Below are positions 9,408 through 17,976 of a stretch of 64,000 bases of DNA, piece after piece (the stretch's first letter is position 1; each line of letters starts with the position of its first letter). The stretch lies in assembly GCF_001676025.1 (NCBI RefSeq), contig NZ_LZFW01000046.1, positions 62,001-126,000 of the forward strand, read 5' to 3'. Below the pieces are notes generated by a model, which did not search any database, was not told the DNA's origin, and was given only the letters and a program-made list of their open reading frames with translations. The stretch comes from Vibrio sp. UCD-FRSSP16_30 (lineage in GTDB: Bacteria > Pseudomonadota > Gammaproteobacteria > Enterobacterales > Vibrionaceae). The position numbers and the translations under genes are program-made.

Positions 9408-11009
9408 ATGAAGACACAGACTCGCTTATTTAGACAATCGCATTTTCTTGGAACCAAAATCCGTAATTTGCGTAAACGAAATCACCTCACTCTTGAGGAT
9501 CTTTCATCGCGCTGCGTGAAACTCAATGCCGAGTCAGCCCCGTCTGTGTCATACCTTTCTATGATTGAAAGAGGCAAACGAGTCCCTAGCGAGGATATGC
9601 TTGAAGTGATTGCCAGCGTCTTTCAAAAACCGGTTAATTGGTTTTTAGACGACACTAATGAGCAAAGTGAATTGGTGCCAGAAAAAGGCGCACGCGGCGG
9701 AATAACAGGGATGGCACTTGAGCCTAGCTTTTTGTTTTCTAAAGAAATATTGCAGATTGCCATTCCAGAAATGCTGGCGCAAACCGGCACCACAGGTCGC
9801 CAGTTTGCCCATTTATTAATTCGTGCTCATCAAGAGCACAATCAAAATCATTTTCCTGATTTAGAGCGCGCCGCCGAAGAAATCGGTCAAAAGAGAATGC
9901 CACTGGCTGTGGACGATCTTTTAGAGATCTGCTCCGATATCGGCTTAAAAGTAAAATGGTTCAAAGCACTGCCGCAAAGCATCACCGAAGAAAATGGCGA
10001 AGAAAAACAGCGCGTCGTTCGCTCTTATTTTGAAGCACCTAACCTACTTCACATCAACAGTATTTTGAAAAAAGATCCAATTCGTCTTAAATATGATCTG
10101 GCGGTCAATATCGGGCACATGGTGCTTCATCACGGTGACGGTGAAAAAAGTAAGCTGATGTCTGACAGTAAACCAAGCTACGGAGTGCGCGATGAGAAAC
10201 TAGAGTCGAGTTCTGCAGAGCTTGATTCCACTAAAATACTGCATGCGTGGCGCGATTTTGAATGTTCCTTTTTTGCCGGCGCGCTACTGTGCCCTAAAGT
10301 ACCTTTTAGACAATTATTAGACCGCAGCGGATACGATATTAGTGTGTGCAAATTAGCGGGCGTGTCCGAGTCAATTGCCATGCGCCGCATGACCGCAGTC
10401 TCACCTTATCCACACTGGCACTATTTTGATGCTTATCATCCTGGGACATTAAAAGCGGTTTACCGAGGCAATGGCATCCCTTTGCCTTGGGGCAACATGA
10501 AGATGGTAGAAGACCCGTGTCAGCATTGGTCTGTATTTCGCATGACCACCAAAGATAAAGACTTTAACGTTAGCGTGGCGCAAATTTCAATATTGATGCA
10601 AAACGATGTACCACATATCTACTGCTGTGAATCGGTAAAAGTAAAAGATTTTGCAGGTAACTCGCACGTATTATGCAGCGGCGTCGATCTTAACCCTGCG
10701 ATTCAAGCGCAAGGATTTGATGCCATCGATGTGGCGCAAAGACTGAAACAATCCTGTATTGAAAATGGCGGCACGGGCCCAATACCAAACGATATTAAAG
10801 AGCTGCTACTTACCGTCGGGCGAATTTTAAATATCAATTGGATTGAAAGAGGAATGGATAATCGAGCTAGATTAATCTGCTCCAGAGGCTCAGTATGCCC
10901 CCGCCAACCGCAGTGCAAGAGACGTGCTGATAAAGAGAATAAGAGTGAAGATATTTTGAAACATCAAGTGGTAATCACGCATTCACCACTTCCTACAGAT
11001 TTAACATGA
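9408..11009 (+). CDS. ScfR/RamB-like XRE-family regulator of the glyoxylate shunt
   Basis: 533 residues. An N-terminal helix-turn-helix ('GTKIRNLRKRNHLTLEDLSS' to 'LSMIERGKRVPSEDMLEVIA', residues ~15-65) is followed by an IrrE/M78-like central region and a DUF2083 short-chain-acyl sensing domain. The C-terminal end carries clustered cysteines ('ICSRGSVCPRQPQC'). The M78 helix reads 'NIGHMVLHH' where active peptidases have HExxH, so it probably acts as a sensor, not a protease. Proteins of this family regulate acetate, propionate and glyoxylate genes. Divergent placement with the malate synthase-isocitrate lyase operon supports control of that operon, but direction (activator or repressor) is not visible. 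Confidence 0.88.
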   Translation: MKTQTRLFRQSHFLGTKIRNLRKRNHLTLEDLSSRCVKLNAESAPSVSYLSMIERGKRVPSEDMLEVIASVFQKPVNWFLDDTNEQSELVPEKGARGGITGMALEPSFLFSKEILQIAIPEMLAQTGTTGRQFAHLLIRAHQEHNQNHFPDLERAAEEIGQKRMPLAVDDLLEICSDIGLKVKWFKALPQSITEENGEEKQRVVRSYFEAPNLLHINSILKKDPIRLKYDLAVNIGHMVLHHGDGEKSKLMSDSKPSYGVRDEKLESSSAELDSTKILHAWRDFECSFFAGALLCPKVPFRQLLDRSGYDISVCKLAGVSESIAMRRMTAVSPYPHWHYFDAYHPGTLKAVYRGNGIPLPWGNMKMVEDPCQHWSVFRMTTKDKDFNVSVAQISILMQNDVPHIYCCESVKVKDFAGNSHVLCSGVDLNPAIQAQGFDAIDVAQRLKQSCIENGGTGPIPNDIKELLLTVGRILNINWIERGMDNRARLICSRGSVCPRQPQCKRRADKENKSEDILKHQVVITHSPLPTDLT

Positions 11010-11092
11010 TGAAGCCTGAGTATTTCTAAAATAAGCGCAATAGTGAAATTAAAGCCAGATTTAAACATATTTAACTGATCGTGTAATAAGCT

Positions 11093-12157
11093 TTAAGACA
11101 GCAATATACGGCTAAATTCAGAAAGAAATTCCGAAGTATCAATTATGTAGTTTGGATACGCTTTTTCAATGGATTTTAAATCACTTCCGGCGACTAAAAG
11201 CACATTGACAGTAGCGTCTCGCTCTAACTCTGCGTAACGTTGTATCGCTGCCTCTTTTTTACTTGCAGAATACAAGAAAGCATTGCCATTCAGAGCTTCA
11301 TTGTCATATATAAGTAATGTATAACCAGAACTTTTTGACTTATCTTTTATTTCGTCCATCGTAAATGCACGGTTAAAAGCATCAAGCTTATGATAAGCAG
11401 AAAGAAGAGAGTTCAACTCCGTTAGTTCAGTCTTATAAGCTTGTTTTTGTTCGTCTGAGATATCCCATGAACCGTCTTTTTCGGCAAGAAATTCTCCCAT
11501 AATCACAAATAACCTCTTCCAACTTGAACTGGCAGCTTGAGGGTTAGTTTTGAGGGTTTCTTTTTCAATAATATCAATAACTTCAACTGTGGTTGCCCAT
11601 AAATGTTGAAGTCTGGTTCTTAATTGCACTTCTATTTGAAAGCCTTTCCACTCATGCTTATCCACATTTGCATAACTTTTATAAACACGGTGAATACCTC
11701 GATAGCCTGTTGCTTTTGGGCAAGTGATATAATCATAGATCTTAACACCATGCACTGTACGGCTAGAGTCTAAGCTATTACTAAGTCGTTCAAGACCATC
11801 AAGAGTATCAACGATTACCCGGCAACCACCAATATCATGCATTCGTTTTAAACTCATAGCGTCATCAAAGTTACCATCTGATGACTTTCTTTGAAGCTTA
11901 TCAATTATGATTGGTAAGCGCTTTAATCGCCTTACAGCTATAACAGATTCGAATAAATCCAACTTGCGGATATGTTTCAAAACTAAGTTGTTTATGATTT
12001 GTGAAGGGTATATGTGTGCTGCACGAAAATTTTGGATTACTTCAACGGCATGTTCATAGTCGCCTTCTTTCTTACGAATAACACGACCCGCTTTTTCTAC
12101 TTGCTTCCTCGAAAAAATCAATTGTTGCTTTGTTTTTTCGTAGCTTTCGTTAACCAT
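11093..12157 (-). CDS. Stand-alone RelA/SpoT-domain nucleotide pyrophosphokinase; possible toxSAS
   Basis: 354 residues from the ATG at 12157; the frame extends to a TTG at 12190, and neither start has a strong ribosome site. The centre is a RelA/SpoT synthetase fold: 'DIGGCRVIVDTLD', 'TGYRGIHRVYK', 'IEVQLRTRLQHLWATTVE'. A helical basic region precedes it. About 100 residues of unrecognised sequence follow, with an alpha/beta end ('LLVAGSDLKSIEKAYPNYI'). There is no HD hydrolase, TGS or ACT domain, so it is not a housekeeping Rel/SpoT. The size and layout (synthetase plus C-terminal extra domain) recall fused toxic small alarmone synthetases such as CapRel. No separate antitoxin-sized ORF adjoins it. 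Toxin or defence function is inference. Confidence 0.8.
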   Translation of the reverse strand: MVNESYEKTKQQLIFSRKQVEKAGRVIRKKEGDYEHAVEVIQNFRAAHIYPSQIINNLVLKHIRKLDLFESVIAVRRLKRLPIIIDKLQRKSSDGNFDDAMSLKRMHDIGGCRVIVDTLDGLERLSNSLDSSRTVHGVKIYDYITCPKATGYRGIHRVYKSYANVDKHEWKGFQIEVQLRTRLQHLWATTVEVIDIIEKETLKTNPQAASSSWKRLFVIMGEFLAEKDGSWDISDEQKQAYKTELTELNSLLSAYHKLDAFNRAFTMDEIKDKSKSSGYTLLIYDNEALNGNAFLYSASKKEAAIQRYAELERDATVNVLLVAGSDLKSIEKAYPNYIIDTSEFLSEFSRILLS

Positions 12158-12297
12158 TGAAGTACATAATATCCGTGCATATTTGAACAATATATATTAC
12201 TACTTGAACTAAAATAAAGCTAACCTCATCATTGTTCAAATTAAAACCATGATAGTTAAATCAATAAAACTCTTTCCCTCAGAATCAATGTCTAATA

Positions 12298-12915
12298 CTA
12301 AGCGCGCATCTTCAGCAATAATTGCTCGCTAGCAACCTTGGGATCATCTGCTGCAGAAATTGCCGATACTAATGCAATGCCGTCTACGCCTGTACTGACA
12401 ACGTGGTGAATATTGCTGTCATTTATGCCGCCTATTGCCACTAAAGGTTTAGCGGAGATTTGCACCGCTTGAGTTAAACCCTCAATACCCCAATGCTTAA
12501 TGGTGTTGCTCTTAGTTGCGGTTACAAAAATAGCGCTGACGCCTAAATAGTCGACGGGTAAGGCTTGTGCGATAAGTAACTGCTGTTCACTTTCAACCGA
12601 TAGACCTAGGATTTTGTCCTGACCAAGCAGACGACGCGCATCTTCAACAGGCATATCCGACTGACCCAAATGAACTCCACATGCATCTACTGCCAACGCA
12701 ACGTCAACTCGATCATTAATAATGAGAGGGACGCCGGTGCCTTGCATGACTTTTTTGACCGCTCGCGCTCTGGCAATAAACGCTCGTACATCACCGTGTT
12801 TTTCACGGATTTGCACCATAGTGACGCCACCAGCAATGGCTTGTTTTACCACGCGACACAAAATATCAATGTCTTGCTGATCGTCGGTCACAAAGTAGAG
12901 TTCATAAGGGTTCAT
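12298..12915 (-). CDS. thiE: Thiamine-phosphate synthase
   Basis: 205-residue TIM-barrel enzyme joining HMP-pyrophosphate and thiazole phosphate to give thiamine monophosphate. Motifs: 'GGVTMVQIREK' near residue 30, 'PLIINDRVDVALAVDACGVHLGQSD' region near 65-90, 'YLGVSAIFVTATKSN', 'PLVAIGGI' and 'GVDGIALVSAI'. It is the last gene of the riboswitch-controlled salvage operon, 14 bases after thiM. No clear terminator is visible after it before the RelA/SpoT gene. Confidence 0.95.
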   Translation of the reverse strand: MNPYELYFVTDDQQDIDILCRVVKQAIAGGVTMVQIREKHGDVRAFIARARAVKKVMQGTGVPLIINDRVDVALAVDACGVHLGQSDMPVEDARRLLGQDKILGLSVESEQQLLIAQALPVDYLGVSAIFVTATKSNTIKHWGIEGLTQAVQISAKPLVAIGGINDSNIHHVVSTGVDGIALVSAISAADDPKVASEQLLLKMRA

Positions 12916-12929
12916 AGTCTTTAATCCAA

Positions 12930-13724
12930 TTAAACTGTGGTCAGTTTTAAACGCGCTAACACGGTATCAGCATCAAGCTGATATAACGTGTCCAACAAGT
13001 TCATCTGCAATGAACCAGGGCCTGCTGATTTCTCTGCCGCAATTTCCCCAGCAACGCCAAGAATCGCGGTTGCTGCAACGCCGGTGACTTCACCAATGGC
13101 CGCAAATGCGCCAGTAATAGCGGTATGAGAACAGCCCATGCCAGTGACATACGGCATCATCTCATGACCGTTATCGAGCTTATAGGTCGCATCAGCGGTG
13201 ACAACATAATCACTCGCACCAGAGATCACGACATTTGCGCCGTATTGCTCCACACAATATTTTGCAGCGGTAACCGCAGAATCACTGCTATCAAGCGCAT
13301 CAACGCCTTTTGATTGAGCCTCCTCTCCTGCAAGAGCGATAATTTCAGAAGCATTACCGCGAATGATCAGCTTATCGGCTTGCTCTGCAATTTGACGAGA
13401 AACTTCAGTACGCAATGTGCTTGCACCGCAACCAACAGGATCAAGGATAACGGTTTTTCCATTGATGTTCGCTTGCTCTACCGCAAACAACATACGCGGG
13501 ATCCACACACTATCTAATGTGCCAATATTAATTACTAAACTGCCAGCAAAGCCCATCATTTCAGACATTTCTTGGGCAGAATGCGCCATAATGGGTGATG
13601 CGCCAATGGACAATAATGCGTTGGCGGTATTGTTCATCACCACATAGTTAGTGATGTTCACCACTAGCGGTTTATTGTCACGAAGCGTTTGCAAGCTTGC
13701 CACGATTTGCTTGTTATCCATCAT
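12930..13724 (-). CDS. thiM: Hydroxyethylthiazole kinase
   Basis: 264-residue kinase that phosphorylates salvaged hydroxyethylthiazole to supply ThiE. The family N-terminus is visible ('[20 protein letters not shown]', then 'SPIMAHS'), followed by '[10 protein letters not shown]' and the anion-hole/catalytic '[15 protein letters not shown]'. It begins with two consecutive ATGs; AAGG lies upstream of 13724. It lies between tenA and thiE with gaps of ~11 and 14 bases, consistent with one transcript. Confidence 0.95.
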   Translation of the reverse strand: MMDNKQIVASLQTLRDNKPLVVNITNYVVMNNTANALLSIGASPIMAHSAQEMSEMMGFAGSLVINIGTLDSVWIPRMLFAVEQANINGKTVILDPVGCGASTLRTEVSRQIAEQADKLIIRGNASEIIALAGEEAQSKGVDALDSSDSAVTAAKYCVEQYGANVVISGASDYVVTADATYKLDNGHEMMPYVTGMGCSHTAITGAFAAIGEVTGVAATAILGVAGEIAAEKSAGPGSLQMNLLDTLYQLDADTVLARLKLTTV

Positions 13725-13735
13725 TTATAACTACC

Positions 13736-14407
13736 TTATTTCTGTTTTACCGCGTTGTAGCCCTGCTCCCAAAACGCAATTTCCATGCGGGTTGCCGTTC
13801 TAAACACTTCGATTAATTGTTTGGCTCTCGCGCTATTATCAGGAATATCCGCAATAAGTTGGTCAAGATTTTCAATACACGATACAACACTGTCTTGAAA
13901 CTCTGCACTGGCGTACATTTCTAGCCAGCTTTGGTAAGGATTGCCTTCCAATACGGTTGTATCACGCTTGGCAAGATTATCACCAATCACGCCATAACCA
14001 ATGGCGCATGGCGCTAGAGCAACATAAAGATCAACCAAATCCCCTGCGCTACCGGTGTCTAATACATAGCGAGTGTAAGCAACGGTGCCAAAATCTTCGG
14101 TTTCCGCTTCCATCTCTTGCTCGCTAATGCCCCACTTTTGACAAAACTCAATGTGGTGACCAATTTCAGAATCCAGCAAATTATGCAGACTAGGCAGTGC
14201 ACTGCGCATCTGAGCAAGATTCTTTGCTTTATAAATAGCCAGCGCATAAGCACGGGTGTATTGCTTCAAGAATAAAAAATCTTGTTTTAAATAATGCAAA
14301 AACACTTCGTGTTGCAGTGTTCCATCGGCCAATTGATGCACAAAGTCATGCTCAATATAACCTTGCCACTCTTGCTGACAAGCTTGAATAAGTTGCTGGG
14401 TATTCAT
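13736..14407 (-). CDS. tenA: Thiaminase II / aminopyrimidine aminohydrolase
   Basis: 223-residue all-helical TenA protein that hydrolyses aminopyrimidine from degraded thiamine to HMP for reuse. The catalytic cysteine is in 'ALAPCAIGYGVIG' (~residue 135-140), substrate aspartate and tyrosine in 'DFLFLKQYTRAYALA', and the catalytic glutamate near 'MEIAFWEQGY' at the C-terminus. AAGGT precedes the ATG. Its position after the binding-protein genes fits uptake and conversion of a pyrimidine breakdown product. Confidence 0.95.
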   Translation of the reverse strand: MNTQQLIQACQQEWQGYIEHDFVHQLADGTLQHEVFLHYLKQDFLFLKQYTRAYALAIYKAKNLAQMRSALPSLHNLLDSEIGHHIEFCQKWGISEQEMEAETEDFGTVAYTRYVLDTGSAGDLVDLYVALAPCAIGYGVIGDNLAKRDTTVLEGNPYQSWLEMYASAEFQDSVVSCIENLDQLIADIPDNSARAKQLIEVFRTATRMEIAFWEQGYNAVKQK

Positions 14408-14416
14408 GATATTACC

Positions 14417-15370
14417 TTAAAACGTTGGCAGGTATTTAGCGCTATTAGGCACGCTATTAATGATTTTATTATCAAACATAAACTGGGCGTAATTATCATA
14501 ACGCTGGCGATCAACCGCAGCTGGGCGCAGTGCAAAACGGGTCAATGTATCTTCCCATGCACGGCGGTTTAATTCGTTATCTAGCGTGTCTGGGTTATAC
14601 GCAACAAATTCTTTCCATGCCTGCTGTGGATGGTTGACAATGTATTGCGTTGCAAGCTCAATAGCTGAGTTAAAACGCTTTAATGCTTCAGCATCATAGC
14701 TATTGGCATTGGCGACAAACACAAGTTCATCATAAGCAGGAACGCCATGCTCTTCAGGGAAAAACGCTTTCGCTTTAAAGCCTTCTAATGCCAATTGATT
14801 GGTTTCAAAATTACGTAATCCACCCCAAATAGCGTCTACTTTTCCCGATGCTACCGATGAAGAAAGCGCCCAACCTACATTGATGATTTCAACATCAGAG
14901 AACTTAAGCCCTGCCGAGCGAAGCATGGTACCGATAGTCGCATCTTCATTGCCCGCAATAGCAATACCGACTTTCTTACCTTTAAGATCTTTCAGTGAGT
15001 TAATCTTGCCATTATCAATCACCATTAACGTATTCAGTGGCGTTGAAATAAGCGTACCACTGCGAATCAAAGGCAGACCTGCTGCCACATCAATGGTTAG
15101 CGTAGGCTGATAAGAGACCGCCAAATCAATTTTATTGGCTGCCACCAATTTTGCCGGAACGCTTGGGTCTGCAGGTTCTTGAATGTTGATTTTTAGACCT
15201 TGCGCTTTAAATAATCCGCGCTCTTGGGCGATGACAATTGGGCCATGGTTTGGGTTAACAAACCAATCTAACATTAAGGTCAACTCTGTCTCTTTAGCCT
15301 GTGCAAATGGGCTAAGTAATAATGGCGCTGCGGCAAGTATTGCAACTAGCTTTGATGTAAATCGTTTCAT
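14417..15370 (-). CDS. NMT1/THI5-like pyrimidine-precursor binding protein (copy 2)
   Basis: 317-residue periplasmic binding protein with a signal peptide ('KLVAILAAAPLLLSPFAQA'). The mature N-terminus 'LTLMLDWFVNPNHGPIVIAQ' and the 'IQEPADPSVP' segment are typical of the ThiY/THI5 superfamily that bind HMP or formyl-aminopyrimidine. I take the ATG at 15370 (AAGGAAG upstream); the frame extends upstream to 15409, which would overlap the neighbouring copy and precede the signal peptide unnaturally. It is a tandem paralogue of the gene at 15399-16367, differing mostly in conservative positions. One copy may have a different ligand; this is inference. Confidence 0.92.
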   Translation of the reverse strand: MKRFTSKLVAILAAAPLLLSPFAQAKETELTLMLDWFVNPNHGPIVIAQERGLFKAQGLKINIQEPADPSVPAKLVAANKIDLAVSYQPTLTIDVAAGLPLIRSGTLISTPLNTLMVIDNGKINSLKDLKGKKVGIAIAGNEDATIGTMLRSAGLKFSDVEIINVGWALSSSVASGKVDAIWGGLRNFETNQLALEGFKAKAFFPEEHGVPAYDELVFVANANSYDAEALKRFNSAIELATQYIVNHPQQAWKEFVAYNPDTLDNELNRRAWEDTLTRFALRPAAVDRQRYDNYAQFMFDNKIINSVPNSAKYLPTF

Positions 15371-15398
15371 GGGGCTTCCTTGTTCCTCTAGTGAAAAT

Positions 15399-16367
15399 CT
15401 AAAAATCAATTAAGTAACTATTGCTATCAGGGATTGTTGAAATAATTTTCAAGTCGTACATAAACTGACTATAATCATCATAACGCTGCTTATTTACCGC
15501 CGACGGACGCAATGCAAATCGCGTTAATGTGTCTAACCACGCTCGGTGGTTAAGCTCGTTATTTAATGTATCGGGGTTATAAGCAATGAACTCTTTCCAT
15601 GCTTGTTCTGGATGATTAACAATGTATTGCGTCGCAAGCTCCAACGCCTTATTAAAGCGTTGAATTGCATCTTTATCGTAGTGTTTAGCATTGGCGACAA
15701 ACATCAACTCATCATAAGGAGGAATGCCGTGCTCTTCTGGGAAAAAGCTTTTTGATTTAAAGCCTTCTAGATCTAACTGATGGGATTCAAAGTTACGCAT
15801 TCCGCCCCAAATCGCATCCACTCGCCCAGAGGCCAGGGATGAAGACAACGCCCAGCCGACATTGACAATTTTAATGTCTGAATAATCGACATTTTCATTG
15901 CTCAGCATTTTGCCAATGATGGCTTCATCACTGCCCGATACTGATACGCCAACGGTTTTGCCTTTAAGATCCGACAAACTGTTGATCTTGCCGTTATCTA
16001 ATACGGTTAATGTGTTTAATGGCGTTGCTAGTAATGTGCCGCTCCACACCAAAGGTAAGCCTGAAGCAACATCAATCAAAAATGATGGCTGATAAGAAAT
16101 AGCTAAATCGACTTGATTGGCCGCAACTAGTTTAGACGGCACGCTAGGATCCGCAGGCTCTTGAATTGTGACTTTTAGACCTTGCGCCTTAAAAAAACCG
16201 CGCTCTTGCGCAATCACAATTGGGCCATGGTTTGGGTTAACAAACCAATCTAACATCAAGGTTAATTCTTTCTCTTTTGCAAAGCTTGCTGTACTAAATA
16301 GCAGCGAACTACACAGTATGGCCGCGCTGGATAACAACGTGGTCAGTTTCTTTTTATATAAACGCAT
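15399..16367 (-). CDS. NMT1/THI5-like pyrimidine-precursor binding protein (copy 1)
   Basis: 322-residue periplasmic binding protein with a signal peptide (hydrophobic core about residues 8-27, ending 'STASFAKE'). It shares the 'MLDWFVNPNHGPIVIAQERG' start, 'NVGWALSSSLASGRVDAIWG' and 'LDTLTRFALRPSAV' blocks with the next gene. AAGGAAG precedes the ATG. It follows the permease gene by 32 bases, so it is the primary binding protein of this importer. Both copies have family-typical length, with no sign of decay. Confidence 0.92.
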   Translation of the reverse strand: MRLYKKKLTTLLSSAAILCSSLLFSTASFAKEKELTLMLDWFVNPNHGPIVIAQERGFFKAQGLKVTIQEPADPSVPSKLVAANQVDLAISYQPSFLIDVASGLPLVWSGTLLATPLNTLTVLDNGKINSLSDLKGKTVGVSVSGSDEAIIGKMLSNENVDYSDIKIVNVGWALSSSLASGRVDAIWGGMRNFESHQLDLEGFKSKSFFPEEHGIPPYDELMFVANAKHYDKDAIQRFNKALELATQYIVNHPEQAWKEFIAYNPDTLNNELNHRAWLDTLTRFALRPSAVNKQRYDDYSQFMYDLKIISTIPDSNSYLIDF

Positions 16368-16399
16368 GTCTCTTCCTTAATGACATCAAAAAATGGCAG

Positions 16400-17194
16400 T
16401 TAATCAAACTGCCACGGGATAAATTTATTGAGTAACCTGTCGGTAATGAAATACAAAGTGACCGAGATAAGAGCCAGAATAAATAGCGCGGCAAACATCT
16501 CATCAATCATCATACGGGCGTTGGCTTGCAACATTAAATAGCCAAGGCCGGCACTTGAACCCACCCACTCTCCGACAACTGCGCCAATAGGTGCAACCAC
16601 CACCGCCACACGAATACCAGAAGCTAATGCGGGCATGGCTGCTGGCAATCTGACTTGGGTTAATTGCTGCCAGCGCGTCGCGCCCATGGTTTTACTCAGA
16701 TCAAGATAACCTTTAGGCGTATTTCGCAAACCGTCATAACAGCAGGTTGTAACAGGGAAAAAGATGATCAGCGCGGCCATCACCACTTTTGAGGCAATGC
16801 CATAGCCAAACCAAAGCATCAAAATCGGCGCAATGGCAAAAACAGGAATTGCTTGAGAAGCAATCAATATCGGTAATAACCAACGGCGCAACGGTTCAAA
16901 TAGCAGCATTTGCAATGCAAACATCAGCCCCATGCTTAAACCAAACAGTAAACCCAATACGATTTCTTGAGAGGTAACAATGGTATGCTGCAGCAATACA
17001 TCACTGCGACTGCCAAGACGTTCAAAAACGGCGATAGGCTCGGGCAAAATGAAGCTTGGCAAGTCAAAAAACATCACCGTTGCCTGCCATAGACCCAGCA
17101 CAACCAAACAAGACACAATCAAACGAAACACATGGGAACCATTGGCTTTCATGCGAGCCGTTAACCCTTGCTGAACCACTACTTGATTACTCAT
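16400..17194 (-). CDS. Thiamine-precursor ABC transporter permease (ThiX-like)
   Basis: 264-residue inner-membrane permease of the SsuC/TauC/ThiX class with about six membrane segments. The ATPase-coupling loop is visible as 'LSKTMGATRWQQLTQVRLPAAMP', here residues ~155-177, followed by 'GIRVAVVVAPIGAVVGEWVGS'. I choose the ATG at 17194, which has GGAGG 5 bases upstream; the frame could open at 17251 but would run far into the ATPase gene. The chosen start overlaps the ATPase stop by 8 bases, implying coupling. It acts with the ATPase and the two binding proteins. Confidence 0.93.
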   Translation of the reverse strand: MSNQVVVQQGLTARMKANGSHVFRLIVSCLVVLGLWQATVMFFDLPSFILPEPIAVFERLGSRSDVLLQHTIVTSQEIVLGLLFGLSMGLMFALQMLLFEPLRRWLLPILIASQAIPVFAIAPILMLWFGYGIASKVVMAALIIFFPVTTCCYDGLRNTPKGYLDLSKTMGATRWQQLTQVRLPAAMPALASGIRVAVVVAPIGAVVGEWVGSSAGLGYLMLQANARMMIDEMFAALFILALISVTLYFITDRLLNKFIPWQFD

Positions 17195-17969
17195 CTCGGC
17201 CTCCAAGTTGCTCAATAATATGCTGTTGCAGATTCGCCATTTGCGCATCAATAAGACGTGGCGTTACACCATCAGGAATGGGCACCGTTTCGATAGCCAT
17301 CGGCTCAGATTGCATTAGGTAGATGCGATCACTTAAGCGCAACGCTTCTTGAGGGTCGTGAGTAATGAGCACCACCGTTTTACCTTCAAGCATTTTACAG
17401 GCCAAGTCTTGCAGGCGATAACGTGTTACTGCGTCTAGAGCAGAGAAGGGTTCGTCCATTAAGACCACTGGTTTATCTTGCATCAGCGTACGAGCCAGCG
17501 CCACTCGCTGCCTCATGCCGCCAGAGAGTTGCCTTGGAGATGCGCCCTCCTGTCCTGATAAACCCAGTTTTTCAAGCAGCGCCATCGCTTGTACTCGGCG
17601 ATCGCTAAGTTGCTGCTTACTTAATTTTTTATGACTGAACCGGTCACTAAAACAGACGTTATCAAGCACACTAAGCCATGGCATTAACAAGTCTTGTTGC
17701 GCCATATAGGCAATAGAATCTGAAAGCTTATCTGGGAAACTGCTGTGGATTTGCCCCTGCCATTGTACGTTCTCCGGTAAAAGACCGGCCAACAGGCGCA
17801 ATAAACTGGTTTTCCCACAGCCACTTTTACCCAGCACACTGCTCCAACTTCCTTTAGCAAATGAAAGGTTCAGCTGCTTAAACAAAGGCGAAGATGCATC
17901 AGAAAACTGTAAGTCGCCGTTTTCAATGGCAATGCCTTGAAACTGCTGGGGTGATTGCTTGTTTGGCAT
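17187..17969 (-). CDS. Thiamine-precursor ABC transporter ATPase (ThiZ-like)
   Basis: 260-residue ABC ATPase with Walker A 'LGKSGCGKTSLLR' near residue 42, Q-loop 'MAQQDLLMPWLS' near 93, signature 'LSGGMRQRVALAR' near 147, Walker B 'PVVLMDEPFSALD' near 168 and 'LITHDPQEAL'. It resembles the SsuB/TauB/ThiZ clade that energises NMT1-type importers. It starts 7 bases after the thiD stop and overlaps the permease, so it is the second gene of the operon. Confidence 0.93.
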   Translation of the reverse strand: MPNKQSPQQFQGIAIENGDLQFSDASSPLFKQLNLSFAKGSWSSVLGKSGCGKTSLLRLLAGLLPENVQWQGQIHSSFPDKLSDSIAYMAQQDLLMPWLSVLDNVCFSDRFSHKKLSKQQLSDRRVQAMALLEKLGLSGQEGASPRQLSGGMRQRVALARTLMQDKPVVLMDEPFSALDAVTRYRLQDLACKMLEGKTVVLITHDPQEALRLSDRIYLMQSEPMAIETVPIPDGVTPRLIDAQMANLQQHIIEQLGGRDE

Positions 17970-17976
17970 TACAGAC

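Noticed and set aside
12158..12190. 11-codon N-terminal extension of the RelA/SpoT protein from TTG
   Set aside because: The TTG lacks a ribosome site and the extra residues add nothing to the fold; the ATG at 12157 is simpler, though not well supported either.
17195..17251. Longer permease start inside the ThiZ-like ATPase gene
   Set aside because: It would overlap the ATPase by 65 bases and lacks the strong GGAGG that precedes 17194.
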